Notes: generated by a model from the sequence alone, not told the origin. A stretch of DNA of 7,013 nucleotides from Nitrososphaerota archaeon (GCA_030624325.1 JAUXKJ010000015.1:1-7013); one strand, 5' to 3'; counted from the stretch's first letter, positions 1 through 6,163 are shown. Numbers and translations are program-made.

Positions 1-530
1 TAACCGTCTATTTCACTTGCAGTAGCTGCTGCAAGAATTGTTTTACCACACCCTGGTGGACCATAAAAAAGCAGTCCTCGAGGCCAGCCTAGTGGAAATA
101 AATCAGCTCTTTTGGTAGGATATACAATAGATTCTCTCAAGGCACTCTTTGCGTCATCTAAACCAATTACCTCCTTCCAGCTAAGGTTTGGTTTTTCTTT
201 CAAAATAAGATCTTCAAAATCATCTTGTTTCTTTCTATCAATAGAGGTCCTTTGTTCTGAAGGAGATGCTTGTGGGTCAACTACTGGTTCCAAATCTGAA
301 CCCCGCGTCATTTGAAGTGCCTTTATTCTTTTTTGATAAGAAGCCGTTCTTTCTGTATAGATTTTGTTTAGTTTATTGTTTGGATAAAGATTCATTAATT
401 TAACGAGTGAATCTATGGCTTTTTGATAATTTGCTATAGCCATTCCTCTTGCTCCCTGAGAATCGCATTTTATTGCCTCAGAAGCATATCTGCTTGCGCT
501 ATTCTCCAATTCCTGTGGTGCTAAACTCAA
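1..530 (-). CDS. cdvC: CdvC (Vps4-like AAA ATPase of the Cdv division machinery), N-terminal part, cut by window edge
   Basis: In archaea with the Cdv (ESCRT-like) system, CdvC is the cytoplasmic ATPase that remodels CdvB/ESCRT-III filaments during cell division. The visible 176 residues read, in order: a helical MIT domain (about 5-72, the CdvB-binding module), a polar linker with a proline-containing stretch (about 78-110), then the start of the AAA domain (WKEVIGLDDAK at 118-128 and GWPRGLLFYGPPGCGKT at 148-164, with Walker A lysine 163). Walker B, the arginine finger and the C-terminus lie outside the window. No ATG precedes the MIT helix. I chose TTG at 530 because the resulting MSLAPQELEN start matches the usual short CdvC N-terminus. 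A GTG at 572 in the same frame would add 14 residues, and an ATG at 443 would remove the first helix. It follows the 630-1028 gene on the same strand, separated by a hairpin and a palindromic AT-rich element. Family assignment is secure; the start is uncertain. Confidence 0.93.
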   Translation of the reverse strand, partial: MSLAPQELENSASRYASEAIKCDSQGARGMAIANYQKAIDSLVKLMNLYPNNKLNKIYTERTASYQKRIKALQMTRGSDLEPVVDPQASPSEQRTSIDRKKQDDFEDLILKEKPNLSWKEVIGLDDAKSALRESIVYPTKRADLFPLGWPRGLLFYGPPGCGKTILAAATASEIDG

Positions 531-598
531 ATTTCTAACCGATTTGAACTCTAGATTTTCAAAGGTATTCACTAGTGTAAATTGGTATGACTGATTTT

Positions 599-613
599 GT
601 AAAATAATTTTAC
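599..613 (-). promoter_or_regulatory. AT-rich palindrome GTAAAAT-A-ATTTTAC, probable TATA region and possible operator of cdvC
   Basis: This is a perfect 7-base inverted repeat around one central base. On the minus strand it contains a TATA-like ATTATTTTA run about 29 bases upstream of the in-frame GTG at 572 and about 70 bases upstream of the preferred TTG at 530. That spacing fits an archaeal TATA box with a start site near 572. The symmetry could also be a repressor site covering the TATA box. The role is inferred from position and sequence only. Confidence 0.4.
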
Positions 614-627
614 TAGGTTCTTCCTAG
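613..627 (-). terminator. Small hairpin (CTAGG-TTCTT-CCTAG) just after the 630-1028 gene
   Basis: There is a perfect 5-bp stem with a 5-base loop, starting 3 bases beyond the TAA stop of the minus-strand gene at 630-1028. On that strand it is followed by an AT-rich stretch (TAAAATTATTTT). It could end or attenuate the upstream transcript before cdvC. Archaea mostly terminate at T-tracts and the stem is short, so this is tentative. Confidence 0.3.
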
Positions 628-629
628 GT

Positions 630-1028
630 TTAGAAACTGGCTTTGATTTCTGATTCTTTAGTACCTTTGAAGGAATAGTTTTCTGATACGTCAGTTTGCA
701 GATTTTTGATGCGGGAGATGGCTGCCTCTGCGGAGACCACTAGCTCAGTGATTTTATCATTTAGTAAATCCATCGAATTTGAAGAATTATTAATCATAGC
801 AACAAAATCTTTTAGCAAGGCATAAACCTCCTTTTTGTCTTCGTGTTTTGTTAAAATGTAGTCTGCTAGACGTAAAAGCTCGTTTAAATCTTGTAATTCT
901 TCAAAGGAGAGTTTTTCTATTCGTTGTTTGTCCTTGTCAAAAGTCAACAACCTTTTTTCTACAAGAGATGAGAATTTTTCAATCTTTTTAAAATCTTTTA
1001 TAAGATTTCTCTGTTTTTTAAGGTCCAT
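630..1028 (-). CDS. Hypothetical all-helical protein, 132 aa, upstream of cdvC
   Basis: I do not recognise the family. The protein is almost wholly helix-forming and rich in Lys, Glu and Leu. A strongly basic N-terminal helix (about 1-25) is followed by heptad-like charged helices (about 25-75), a short Asn/Ser break near 80-85 (INNSSNS), another helix (about 86-112), and a polar tail ending in SF. There is no signal peptide, membrane segment, cysteine, or metal or nucleotide motif. It starts with ATG at 1028, with no Shine-Dalgarno sequence and only a weak AT-rich element upstream. It lies on the same strand as cdvC, 99 bases before the preferred cdvC start, so the two may be co-expressed. 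The small helical build and position make a role linked to the division machinery conceivable, but nothing in the sequence proves it. I see no convincing ESCRT-III core. Confidence 0.8.
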   Translation of the reverse strand: MDLKKQRNLIKDFKKIEKFSSLVEKRLLTFDKDKQRIEKLSFEELQDLNELLRLADYILTKHEDKKEVYALLKDFVAMINNSSNSMDLLNDKITELVVSAEAAISRIKNLQTDVSENYSFKGTKESEIKASF

Positions 1029-1398
1029 AAACTTGCAACAATTTCATTATGCATTTGATTAGTAACCATGTTGTTATTTTAGAGTCGGTCATCAATTTTG
1101 ATTCATTCAAACACTTCCGCTTTTGGAACCTAGTAGAAAAAACAGGATGCCATCAAGTTCCTTGTTTTTTCAAAAATTCAGATTCTGTGGTAGATATTCC
1201 TATGGAGGTAGGTAATTTTTTCGAACTTGATAGTCATCCTTCTCTCAAAACTCACTATTTTGGTATATCAGCCCCTTGTAACAGGGTACTTTTTAACCAC
1301 AGTTACTTAACGCTGGAGTTACATTTTGCACTTTTTTTTGAGCATTTGTGTAAAGGAATTTGGCTTTTGATCTTACCTAATCATGAGTCATTAAAAAT
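1029..1398. other. 370-base divergent gap without a convincing gene
   Basis: This lies between divergent genes (630-1028 minus, 1399-2559 plus) and must hold both promoters, though neither TATA box is obvious. ATG-initiated minus-strand frames beginning here stop within about 20 codons. On the plus strand one frame stays open from an ATG at 1049 through 1447 (132 codons), overlapping the TrmB start by 49 bases. Its product is rich in His, Phe and Cys and poor in Lys, unlike the neighbouring proteins, so I do not call it. Other contents are a T8 tract at 1332-1339, a small CCCT/AGGG hairpin near 1273-1286, and repeated GTAAC/GTTAC words between about 1277 and 1321 that could be regulator sites. 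Confidence 0.5.
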
Positions 1399-2559
1399 AT
1401 GGTCAAAGAACATAATGCTACTGTTAGTCTTGAGGAATTTGGATTAAGTAAATATGAAGCTCGGGCATATGTTGCTCTGATTTCAAAAGGAACCATTTCT
1501 GCAAGCGAGGTTTCTTATTATGCTGAATTGCCAAGAACCAAAGTTTATCCTATTTTGTTAAAACTAGAAAAAAAGAAACTTGCAATAATTTCAAAAACTA
1601 AACCAATAATGTGTACTCCTATTGCTCCTGAAGATGCCTTTGATGAAATTATTCATGAGCAAATCAACAAAGTAAATGCAATGAATACTCTAGTATCTAA
1701 CTTAAAACACGTTAGTGAAGAGAGTAAAAAGACAAGAGGTGCTGAAGAGAAAAGGTACTTTCATCTTAATGCAAACAATGTTTTGGATCAGCTTAGATTA
1801 ATGATTGAAGGCTCAAAATCATCAATTCAGATAATGGTTGATCAATGGGGATTAAACCTCCTTGCAGAATGTAAAGAACAACTTCTGGGAATCCTTCGAC
1901 GAGACTTGGATATAAAAATAATCTTGCCATCTGCTTTGATAGGAAGTGAAGAATTTCGAAAAATCCCTGATGGTGTAAAGCTGAGAATGTCAGATATTTT
2001 TCAAAATTGTTTTATTTTTGATCAGACCGAGTTATTGATCATTGATAATCAAAATGGAAAAGGAGCAATATTTTCATCAACTGACGTTTTAGCAGGAAAC
2101 CAGAGTGAAGTGTTTAACCATCTATGGAAAAATGCATTAAAAACTGATAGTCTTGCAGATATGACAAAATCAGAAGCACAAGAAGTTTGCAGAATAATTA
2201 ATGTTATTAATCAAAATGGATTGGGGTATGTTTTAGGAACAGCATTTATTTCAAAAAATACTGAAATAGATTTACTAAAGTTGTTGGAAAAAAATGGAAT
2301 TAGTCTAAAATCTAAAACATTGACAGACATGATTGAATTAATAGATTCAAGTTTGCAGGCAACATGTTCTGGCCATGCAAATTTTGATGCAAATCGCAAA
2401 AACATTACGATAGAATCAAAGCTAAATAGTGGACATTCGCTTCCTTGGGTTTCAATTCTGGATGGGTTTTTGCATAGACAGGGATACAAAACAAGGCTTG
2501 TTTTACAAACAAACTCTCATAAAGGCGAACGAGTTCATATCAAAATTAATTCAAAATAA
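1399..2559 (+). CDS. TrmB-family transcriptional regulator with an extra C-terminal domain
   Basis: This is an archaeal TrmB-type DNA-binding regulator of 386 aa. The N-terminal winged helix-turn-helix spans about 10-75, with the typical opening FGLSKYEARAYVALISKG and a recognition region near 42-56 (AELPRTKVYPILLKLEKKK). A charged helical linker (about 80-115) leads to a phospholipase D-like TrmB middle domain (about 120-250: strands at SSIQIMV and IKIILPS, then LLIIDNQNGKGAIFSS). The last 130 residues (about 255-386) form a further alpha/beta segment that I do not recognise, unlike the sugar-binding domain of classical TrmB, and it may sense a ligand. The start is ATG at 1399; an in-frame TGA 15 bases upstream excludes a longer form. 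No Shine-Dalgarno sequence is seen. RidA follows 39 bases downstream on the same strand, so co-transcription is likely, and imine or amino-acid metabolism is a guess for the regulated process. Confidence 0.88.
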   Translation: MVKEHNATVSLEEFGLSKYEARAYVALISKGTISASEVSYYAELPRTKVYPILLKLEKKKLAIISKTKPIMCTPIAPEDAFDEIIHEQINKVNAMNTLVSNLKHVSEESKKTRGAEEKRYFHLNANNVLDQLRLMIEGSKSSIQIMVDQWGLNLLAECKEQLLGILRRDLDIKIILPSALIGSEEFRKIPDGVKLRMSDIFQNCFIFDQTELLIIDNQNGKGAIFSSTDVLAGNQSEVFNHLWKNALKTDSLADMTKSEAQEVCRIINVINQNGLGYVLGTAFISKNTEIDLLKLLEKNGISLKSKTLTDMIELIDSSLQATCSGHANFDANRKNITIESKLNSGHSLPWVSILDGFLHRQGYKTRLVLQTNSHKGERVHIKINSK

Positions 2560-2598
2560 ACAAAAATTAAAAACGGGTTATTAAAAAATATCAATCTC

Positions 2599-3054
2599 AT
2601 GATTGAAGAAAAACTCGAATCATTAAATATTTCATTGCCAACTCCTCCAAAACCTGCTGGTTCGTACGTTCCTGTTGTAGTATCAAAATCTTGGGCTTTT
2701 GTTTCAGGTCAGATTCCAATTAAGGATGGAAAAGTCGTATTTAGAGGAAAGGTTCCAACTACACAGTCAATTGAAGATGCCCAAAAGGCAGCAAAATTGT
2801 GCATAATTAACGCCTTAGCTCAGCTAAAGTCAGAACTTGGTAATCTTGATAAAATTCAAAAAATAATTAGAGTGTCTGGTTTTGTAAATTCTGACCCAGA
2901 TTTTTCTGAGCATCCAAAAGTTATCAATGCAGCGTCTGATTTTTTGTACGAAGTATTTGGCGATATAGGAAAACATTCTAGAATAGCAGTTGGGGTCAAT
3001 AGTTTGCCGCTTGATTCTACCGTGGAACTAGATTTGATAGTTGAAATTGCATAA
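2599..3054 (+). CDS. RidA family protein (YjgF/YER057c/UK114), 151 aa
   Basis: RidA proteins are small cytoplasmic trimeric deaminases that hydrolyse reactive 2-aminoacrylate and related imines released by PLP enzymes. The fold signatures are visible: SKSWAFVSGQIP at 29-40, the long helix with NALAQLKSELGNLDKI (71-86), VSGFVNSDPDF (92-102), and the closing HSRIAVGVNSLPLDSTVELD (126-145). Arg128 and Glu143 align with Arg105 and Glu120 of E. coli RidA, so the substrate carboxylate clamp is kept, whereas the E. coli Cys107 position is Ala130. At 151 aa, with a 20-residue N-terminal extension, it resembles the longer RidA-like subgroup rather than the roughly 128-aa archetype, so its substrate may differ. 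It begins with ATG at 2599, has no Shine-Dalgarno sequence, and follows the TrmB gene by 39 AT-rich bases. It could be co-transcribed or use a weak TATA-like run near 2563-2573. It converges on the 3097-3585 gene across 42 bases. Confidence 0.92.
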   Translation: MIEEKLESLNISLPTPPKPAGSYVPVVVSKSWAFVSGQIPIKDGKVVFRGKVPTTQSIEDAQKAAKLCIINALAQLKSELGNLDKIQKIIRVSGFVNSDPDFSEHPKVINAASDFLYEVFGDIGKHSRIAVGVNSLPLDSTVELDLIVEIA

Positions 3055-3096
3055 TGTGGCTACGAGCAAGAGTTACGAAGAGTCAAAAGACAAAGT

Positions 3097-3585
3097 CTAA
3101 CAGTTTTGAACGCAAATTATTCCAATGTCTCGAGAAGCTTGAACTTTTGTTGGTAAAATTCCTATTCTGTAAGTCATTTCCTCATCATATGGGATATCAA
3201 ATTGTGTCACCCAAGTTGCGGGAATGTTTGGTTGTAATTTGTCAGCAAAAAGATCCATATCAGTAAAGTTTCCGTATACTGCTTGGAATTTTTTATCACT
3301 TTCGTCTAAGAGATAAAATTGTCCTCCACCCATTCGAGTTTCTTTTGAATCAAGGTTCTCAGCGTATATTTGAATTTGAAAAAATTTTCCTTCAGGTTTT
3401 GTATCAGAATCACCATCATGTATGCCAAGTGGCTCTATGGTGTACATTACAGGTCCAACTTGGACAGGTTGTCCTGATTCGACCAGAATAAAATTTGGTT
3501 GGTATTCCAAATACATGTAAGATGCAAATACCATCGAGCCGACAATTGCTCCAAATATAATTACAATGATTCCAATCCCAGCCAT
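3097..3585 (-). CDS. Membrane-anchored extracytoplasmic protein, 162 aa, unknown function
   Basis: Residues 2-24 (AGIGIIVIIFGAIVGSMVFA and onward) form one hydrophobic helix at the extreme N-terminus, acting as a signal anchor. The rest is a beta-rich domain, predicted outside the cell: strands alternate through 32-52, 67-76, 88-93 and 124-143, with acidic loops. The sequence around 44-76 and the FYLLDESDKKFQAVYG stretch (90-105) recall DUF4352-type immunoglobulin-like domains, but I make that link only loosely. Two cysteines near the end (158 and 162, CVQNC) could form a disulphide or bind metal. It starts at ATG 3585, only 5 bases after the TAG stop of the DHH phosphoesterase, so it is almost certainly translated from the same transcript. 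No Shine-Dalgarno sequence is visible in that gap. The function is unknown. Confidence 0.85.
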   Translation of the reverse strand: MAGIGIIVIIFGAIVGSMVFASYMYLEYQPNFILVESGQPVQVGPVMYTIEPLGIHDGDSDTKPEGKFFQIQIYAENLDSKETRMGGGQFYLLDESDKKFQAVYGNFTDMDLFADKLQPNIPATWVTQFDIPYDEEMTYRIGILPTKVQASRDIGIICVQNC

Positions 3586-3590
3586 ATCTA

Positions 3591-4598
3591 CTAGTTTAGT
3601 TTTGAATCGAATTCCTTTAGAAATTGTTTTATCTTTGGCTTTGGAATAACGGCTCCGCAGGCTTTGTCATGTCCTCCACCAGAGCCTCCAAAGCTAGTTG
3701 CAAGCGAATTTACTAATCTCCCAAGATGAGTCTTGCATGTTCTAGAACCACGAATGGATACTGCGTAAATACCGTGTCCTACTCGCTCTTTATATGCAAC
3801 ACCAACGTCTTTTCCAGAAAAACCTAGGACAAAGTTTACTGCCCCGCTTGCCCCTGAATCTAAAATTTCAGAGTATGCAAGATTCTTCATTAATTTCATG
3901 GATTTCTTTACCTTTCCAATCATAGAAGCCAGTTTTGTTACTTGGATTTGTGCAAATTCAAATGTGTTTGGAATCTCATGTGGAAATTTAGACTCTGATA
4001 GCTCATCTACAAGATATAGAAGATAGTCAGGATCCTTTTGATGTCCAACTATGTTAAATGTTAGAACAGTTGCATTGACTAGAGCAAATTGCCTATCGTA
4101 AATTTGCAAAAGCTTTGCGCCTTTAGGTCTGTCTTCCATATAGTCAGTAATCGCAGCACATGCAGCAATGAAGCTTGCGTGCTCTGATAATTTTGATTTG
4201 AAATTGTCATAGACTAGAACAGAAGTACATTCAGTAATATCATGAAGCAGTTTGACTTTGAGTGCTTGTAATTTTTTTAATATTTTTTTATCAATATCAT
4301 GATGATCAATATAAGTAACTGATACCTTGTTTTTTCTTAGCTCTGAAATAATTTCAACAAATTCATCTTGATTTTTTTTGCTAAGACCAAGATCACAAAT
4401 AAAAAGTGATTTTAATTTTTCATCATTCTTGATTTTGTTGAGGGAATCCATCAATCCTGGATAGTCTTCTAGAAGGGTATCACCCCCAAAGGCTTCTTTG
4501 ATTAGTGCAGCAGAGCTTATTCCATCAGCATCTTCTTTATGGGATAAACAAATTACCTTGGTTTTCTTTGGTTTTGCTTTGGTTTTTTTTGCAGTCAT
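3591..4598 (-). CDS. DHH/DHHA1 family phosphoesterase, 335 aa
   Basis: This is a metal-dependent (usually Mn2+) cytoplasmic phosphoesterase of the DHH superfamily, which includes RecJ-like exonucleases, nanoRNases and cyclic (di)nucleotide phosphodiesterases. All four catalytic motifs are visible: motif I HKEDADG (His20, Asp23, Asp25), motif II CDLG (Asp69), motif III DHH at 98-100, and motif IV TDYMED (Asp152). The C-terminal DHHA1 substrate-binding domain carries the glycine-rich GGSGGGHDKACG at 304-315. The length and single-domain pair fit the archaeal NrnB-like oligoribonuclease/phosphodiesterase group better than full RecJ, but the substrate cannot be read from sequence. I start at ATG 4598; a TTG at 4607 would add three residues. 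A lysine-rich tail (residues 4-14) precedes the first strand. A TATA-like TTTAAAT lies about 30 bases upstream, so it has its own promoter. The membrane-protein gene follows after 5 bases. Confidence 0.92.
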   Translation of the reverse strand: MTAKKTKAKPKKTKVICLSHKEDADGISSAALIKEAFGGDTLLEDYPGLMDSLNKIKNDEKLKSLFICDLGLSKKNQDEFVEIISELRKNKVSVTYIDHHDIDKKILKKLQALKVKLLHDITECTSVLVYDNFKSKLSEHASFIAACAAITDYMEDRPKGAKLLQIYDRQFALVNATVLTFNIVGHQKDPDYLLYLVDELSESKFPHEIPNTFEFAQIQVTKLASMIGKVKKSMKLMKNLAYSEILDSGASGAVNFVLGFSGKDVGVAYKERVGHGIYAVSIRGSRTCKTHLGRLVNSLATSFGGSGGGHDKACGAVIPKPKIKQFLKEFDSKLN

Positions 4599-4624
4599 AC
4601 GGAGCAAACATTGAATGGGCCCTC

Positions 4625-4631
4625 ATTTAAA
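4625..4631 (-). promoter_or_regulatory. TATA-like element TTTAAAT for the DHH operon
   Basis: On the minus strand TTTAAAT is centred about 30 bases before the ATG at 4598, in the short gap after the 70-aa gene. This is archaeal TATA spacing for a leaderless or very short-leader transcript covering the DHH gene and the membrane-protein gene. It was found by eye only. Confidence 0.5.
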
Positions 4632-4641
4632 CCAAAAAAGT

Positions 4642-4854
4642 TCAGCGATGTTTACTTTTTCGAAAAACTTGTGTCTTTGTTTTTTGAGGTTGTCTTTTGC
4701 CTGCTGGATTTGATTTCACATAGGCATCATAAAATGTCAGCTCTTGCAATTGAGTTTTAACATCCAATTCCTGGAGTTTTTTTAGATCCTCTTGTGATGC
4801 ATTAAGGATTTTCTTATCTAGTGATTTTATGAAATCCCGTTCTACATCAGACAT
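4642..4854 (-). CDS. Small hypothetical protein with basic tail, 70 aa
   Basis: I do not recognise this protein. Residues 1-40 are amphipathic helix (acidic start MSDVERDF, then SLDKKIL and QEDLKKLQEL). FYDAYVKSNP at 41-50 is aromatic, and the last 18 residues are strongly basic (KRQPQKTKTQ then FRKSKHR), a tail often seen in small nucleic-acid- or ribosome-associated proteins. There is no cysteine, membrane segment or signal. It starts at ATG 4854, with a TATA-like TATAGAG centred about 25 bases upstream and no Shine-Dalgarno sequence, which supports a leaderless gene. It is divergent from citrate synthase and lies 43 bases upstream of the DHH gene on the same strand. RNA or DNA binding is only inferred from charge. 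Confidence 0.75.
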   Translation of the reverse strand: MSDVERDFIKSLDKKILNASQEDLKKLQELDVKTQLQELTFYDAYVKSNPAGKRQPQKTKTQVFRKSKHR

Positions 4855-4875
4855 TAGTTTTAGATTAATAATATC

Positions 4876-4882
4876 TCTATAG
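4876..4882 (-). promoter_or_regulatory. TATA-like element for the 70-aa gene
   Basis: The minus strand carries CTATAGAG centred about 25 bases from the ATG at 4854, the expected distance for a leaderless archaeal transcript. A second AT-rich run (GATATTATTAAT) sits closer to the start, at a spacing too short for a TATA box. Confidence 0.45.
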
Positions 4883-4921
4883 ACCCAGGCTTTGTTAGAT
4901 TAGACAATTTACTAAACTGAA

Positions 4922-4941
4922 AAAACTCAGTTATGGGTTTT
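4922..4941. repeat. Imperfect inverted repeat upstream of citrate synthase
   Basis: AAAACTC and GGGTTTT flank a 6-base centre (AGTTAT) and pair along 7 positions with one G-T wobble. It sits in the divergent region between the 70-aa gene and citrate synthase, about 20 bases upstream of the citrate synthase TATA-like element. That position would suit an activator site. It is a weak structure and has not been tested against other sites. Confidence 0.25.
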
Positions 4942-4961
4942 CAAATAATTTTGAACAAGAG

Positions 4962-4968
4962 TTAAAAG
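4962..4968 (+). promoter_or_regulatory. TATA-like element TTAAAAG for citrate synthase
   Basis: TTAAAAG is centred 26 bases upstream of the ATG at 4991, typical archaeal TATA spacing for a leaderless mRNA. No Shine-Dalgarno sequence lies before the start. An out-of-frame ATG at 4986, overlapping the region just before the true start, is not used in this reading. Confidence 0.5.
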
Positions 4969-4990
4969 TAATTTTTTTGGAATTTATGGT

Positions 4991-6163
4991 ATGGATACAA
5001 AAAATATTGGTCTTAGAGGAATTCCAGTAGCTGATACTAGAATATCTAACATCGATGGGGAACGTGGAAAGCTAATTTATCGTGGGTATGATATTTTGGA
5101 TCTTACAAAAAAATCGACTTTTGAAGAAACATGCTATCTATTACTTCATGATGAGCTACCCTCAAAATCCCAATATGAAGATTTTAAACAAAAATTGATT
5201 TCTGCTCGACCAATTGTCAAGCAAATGCAAATCAATATGGGAAACTGGAGAAAGGATGCAGACCCAATGGATATGCTTCAAGCATTTGTTGCTGCACTTG
5301 CTGGTTACTATGATGAAGAGTTTGCAACTAAAGAGGCAAGCTATGAACGGGCATTTAATCTGATTGCCAAGATTCCAACCATTGTTGCAAGTTGGCAAAG
5401 AATACGAAACAATCTGCCAATAGTTGATCCTGACCCAAAGCTTGGACATGCTGCAAATTTTTTGTACATGTTAACAGGGGAAAAACCAGATTCTGATAAT
5501 GAAAAAATTTTTGATATTTGTTTGATATTACACGCAGATCACACCTTTAATGCATCAACATTTGCTGCAAGACAAGTTGCATCTACCCGTGCTCATATGT
5601 TCTCAGCAGCCAGTGCAGCAATTGGTGCACTAAGTGGTGAGCTACATGGGGGTGCAAACTATGAGGTAATGAGAATGCTTCTGGATATCAAAACAGTAGA
5701 CAGAGTAGAATCCTGGATTAAAGAAAAAATGGATTCTGGTGAAAGAATTATGGGAATGGGTCATGCAGTATACAAAACGTATGACCCAAGAGCACAGGTT
5801 CTAAAGGAGCTTTCAAAAAAACTAGCAAAAAAAACTGGGGAGCCCTGGTTTGATATTACTCAAAAAGTTGAAAAAGTTACCATTGATGAGATGAAAAAAC
5901 GGAAAGGAGCTGACATTTATCCAAACGTTGACTTGTACAGTGCATCAGTATACTATATGCTAAAGATTCCAATGGATCTTAACACTCCAATCTTTGCAGT
6001 TTCTCGAGTAGCTGGATGGACAGCCCACATTATTGAAGAAAAGTTTGCCGAAGCTGCACCAAAGCCTGCGCTGTATAGACCAAAAGCAGTATACGTTGGA
6101 AAATATTGTGGACCACAGGGTTGTGAATACAAACCACTGGATTTACGACCTGAAACTACTTAA
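4991..6163 (+). CDS. gltA: Citrate synthase, 390 aa, complete
   Basis: It condenses acetyl-CoA with oxaloacetate to citrate plus CoA in the cytoplasm, the entry to the oxidative TCA branch that supplies 2-oxoglutarate for glutamate synthesis. The catalytic triad is present: His219 (SGELHGGAN), His258 (GMGHAVYKTYDPRA) and Asp314 (PNVDLYSAS). Oxaloacetate-binding residues expected in the family are also seen: His184 in HADHTFNAS, Arg267 and Arg339 (FAVSRVAGW). The N-terminus has the usual GLRGIPVADTRIS and the RGYDILDL motif (31-38). The length is normal for the short archaeal/Gram-positive type II class. From sequence alone 2-methylcitrate synthase activity cannot be excluded. The C-terminus (RPKAVYVG, then a CGPQGC motif at 373-378) has two cysteines close together, which I do not recall as standard in the family. 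It has its own TATA-like element and probably a leaderless start. Its TAA stop overlaps the stop of the convergent 68-aa gene. Confidence 0.97.
   Translation: MDTKNIGLRGIPVADTRISNIDGERGKLIYRGYDILDLTKKSTFEETCYLLLHDELPSKSQYEDFKQKLISARPIVKQMQINMGNWRKDADPMDMLQAFVAALAGYYDEEFATKEASYERAFNLIAKIPTIVASWQRIRNNLPIVDPDPKLGHAANFLYMLTGEKPDSDNEKIFDICLILHADHTFNASTFAARQVASTRAHMFSAASAAIGALSGELHGGANYEVMRMLLDIKTVDRVESWIKEKMDSGERIMGMGHAVYKTYDPRAQVLKELSKKLAKKTGEPWFDITQKVEKVTIDEMKKRKGADIYPNVDLYSASVYYMLKIPMDLNTPIFAVSRVAGWTAHIIEEKFAEAAPKPALYRPKAVYVGKYCGPQGCEYKPLDLRPETT

Noticed and set aside
112..315. Plus-strand open frame of 67 codons
   Set aside because: It lies antisense to the clear CdvC reading frame; the product is low-complexity Ser/Phe-rich and matches nothing.
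1083..1095. Box C-like TTGATGA on the minus strand, possible C/D RNA
   Set aside because: No matching D box at the right distance and no C'/D' pair.
2211..2489. Minus-strand open frame of 92 codons
   Set aside because: It is antisense within the TrmB gene and rich in Cys, Phe and Ser, as expected of a shadow of a real gene.
3054..3266. Plus-strand open frame of 70 codons after RidA
   Set aside because: It is antisense to the membrane-anchored protein gene, whose N-terminal helix and operon position make it the real one.
4599..4607. TTG start at 4607 for the DHH gene
   Set aside because: The ATG at 4598 is three codons downstream, gives a complete protein and fits the TATA spacing at least as well.
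5162..5449. Minus-strand open frame of 95 codons
   Set aside because: It lies wholly inside citrate synthase, which is certain.
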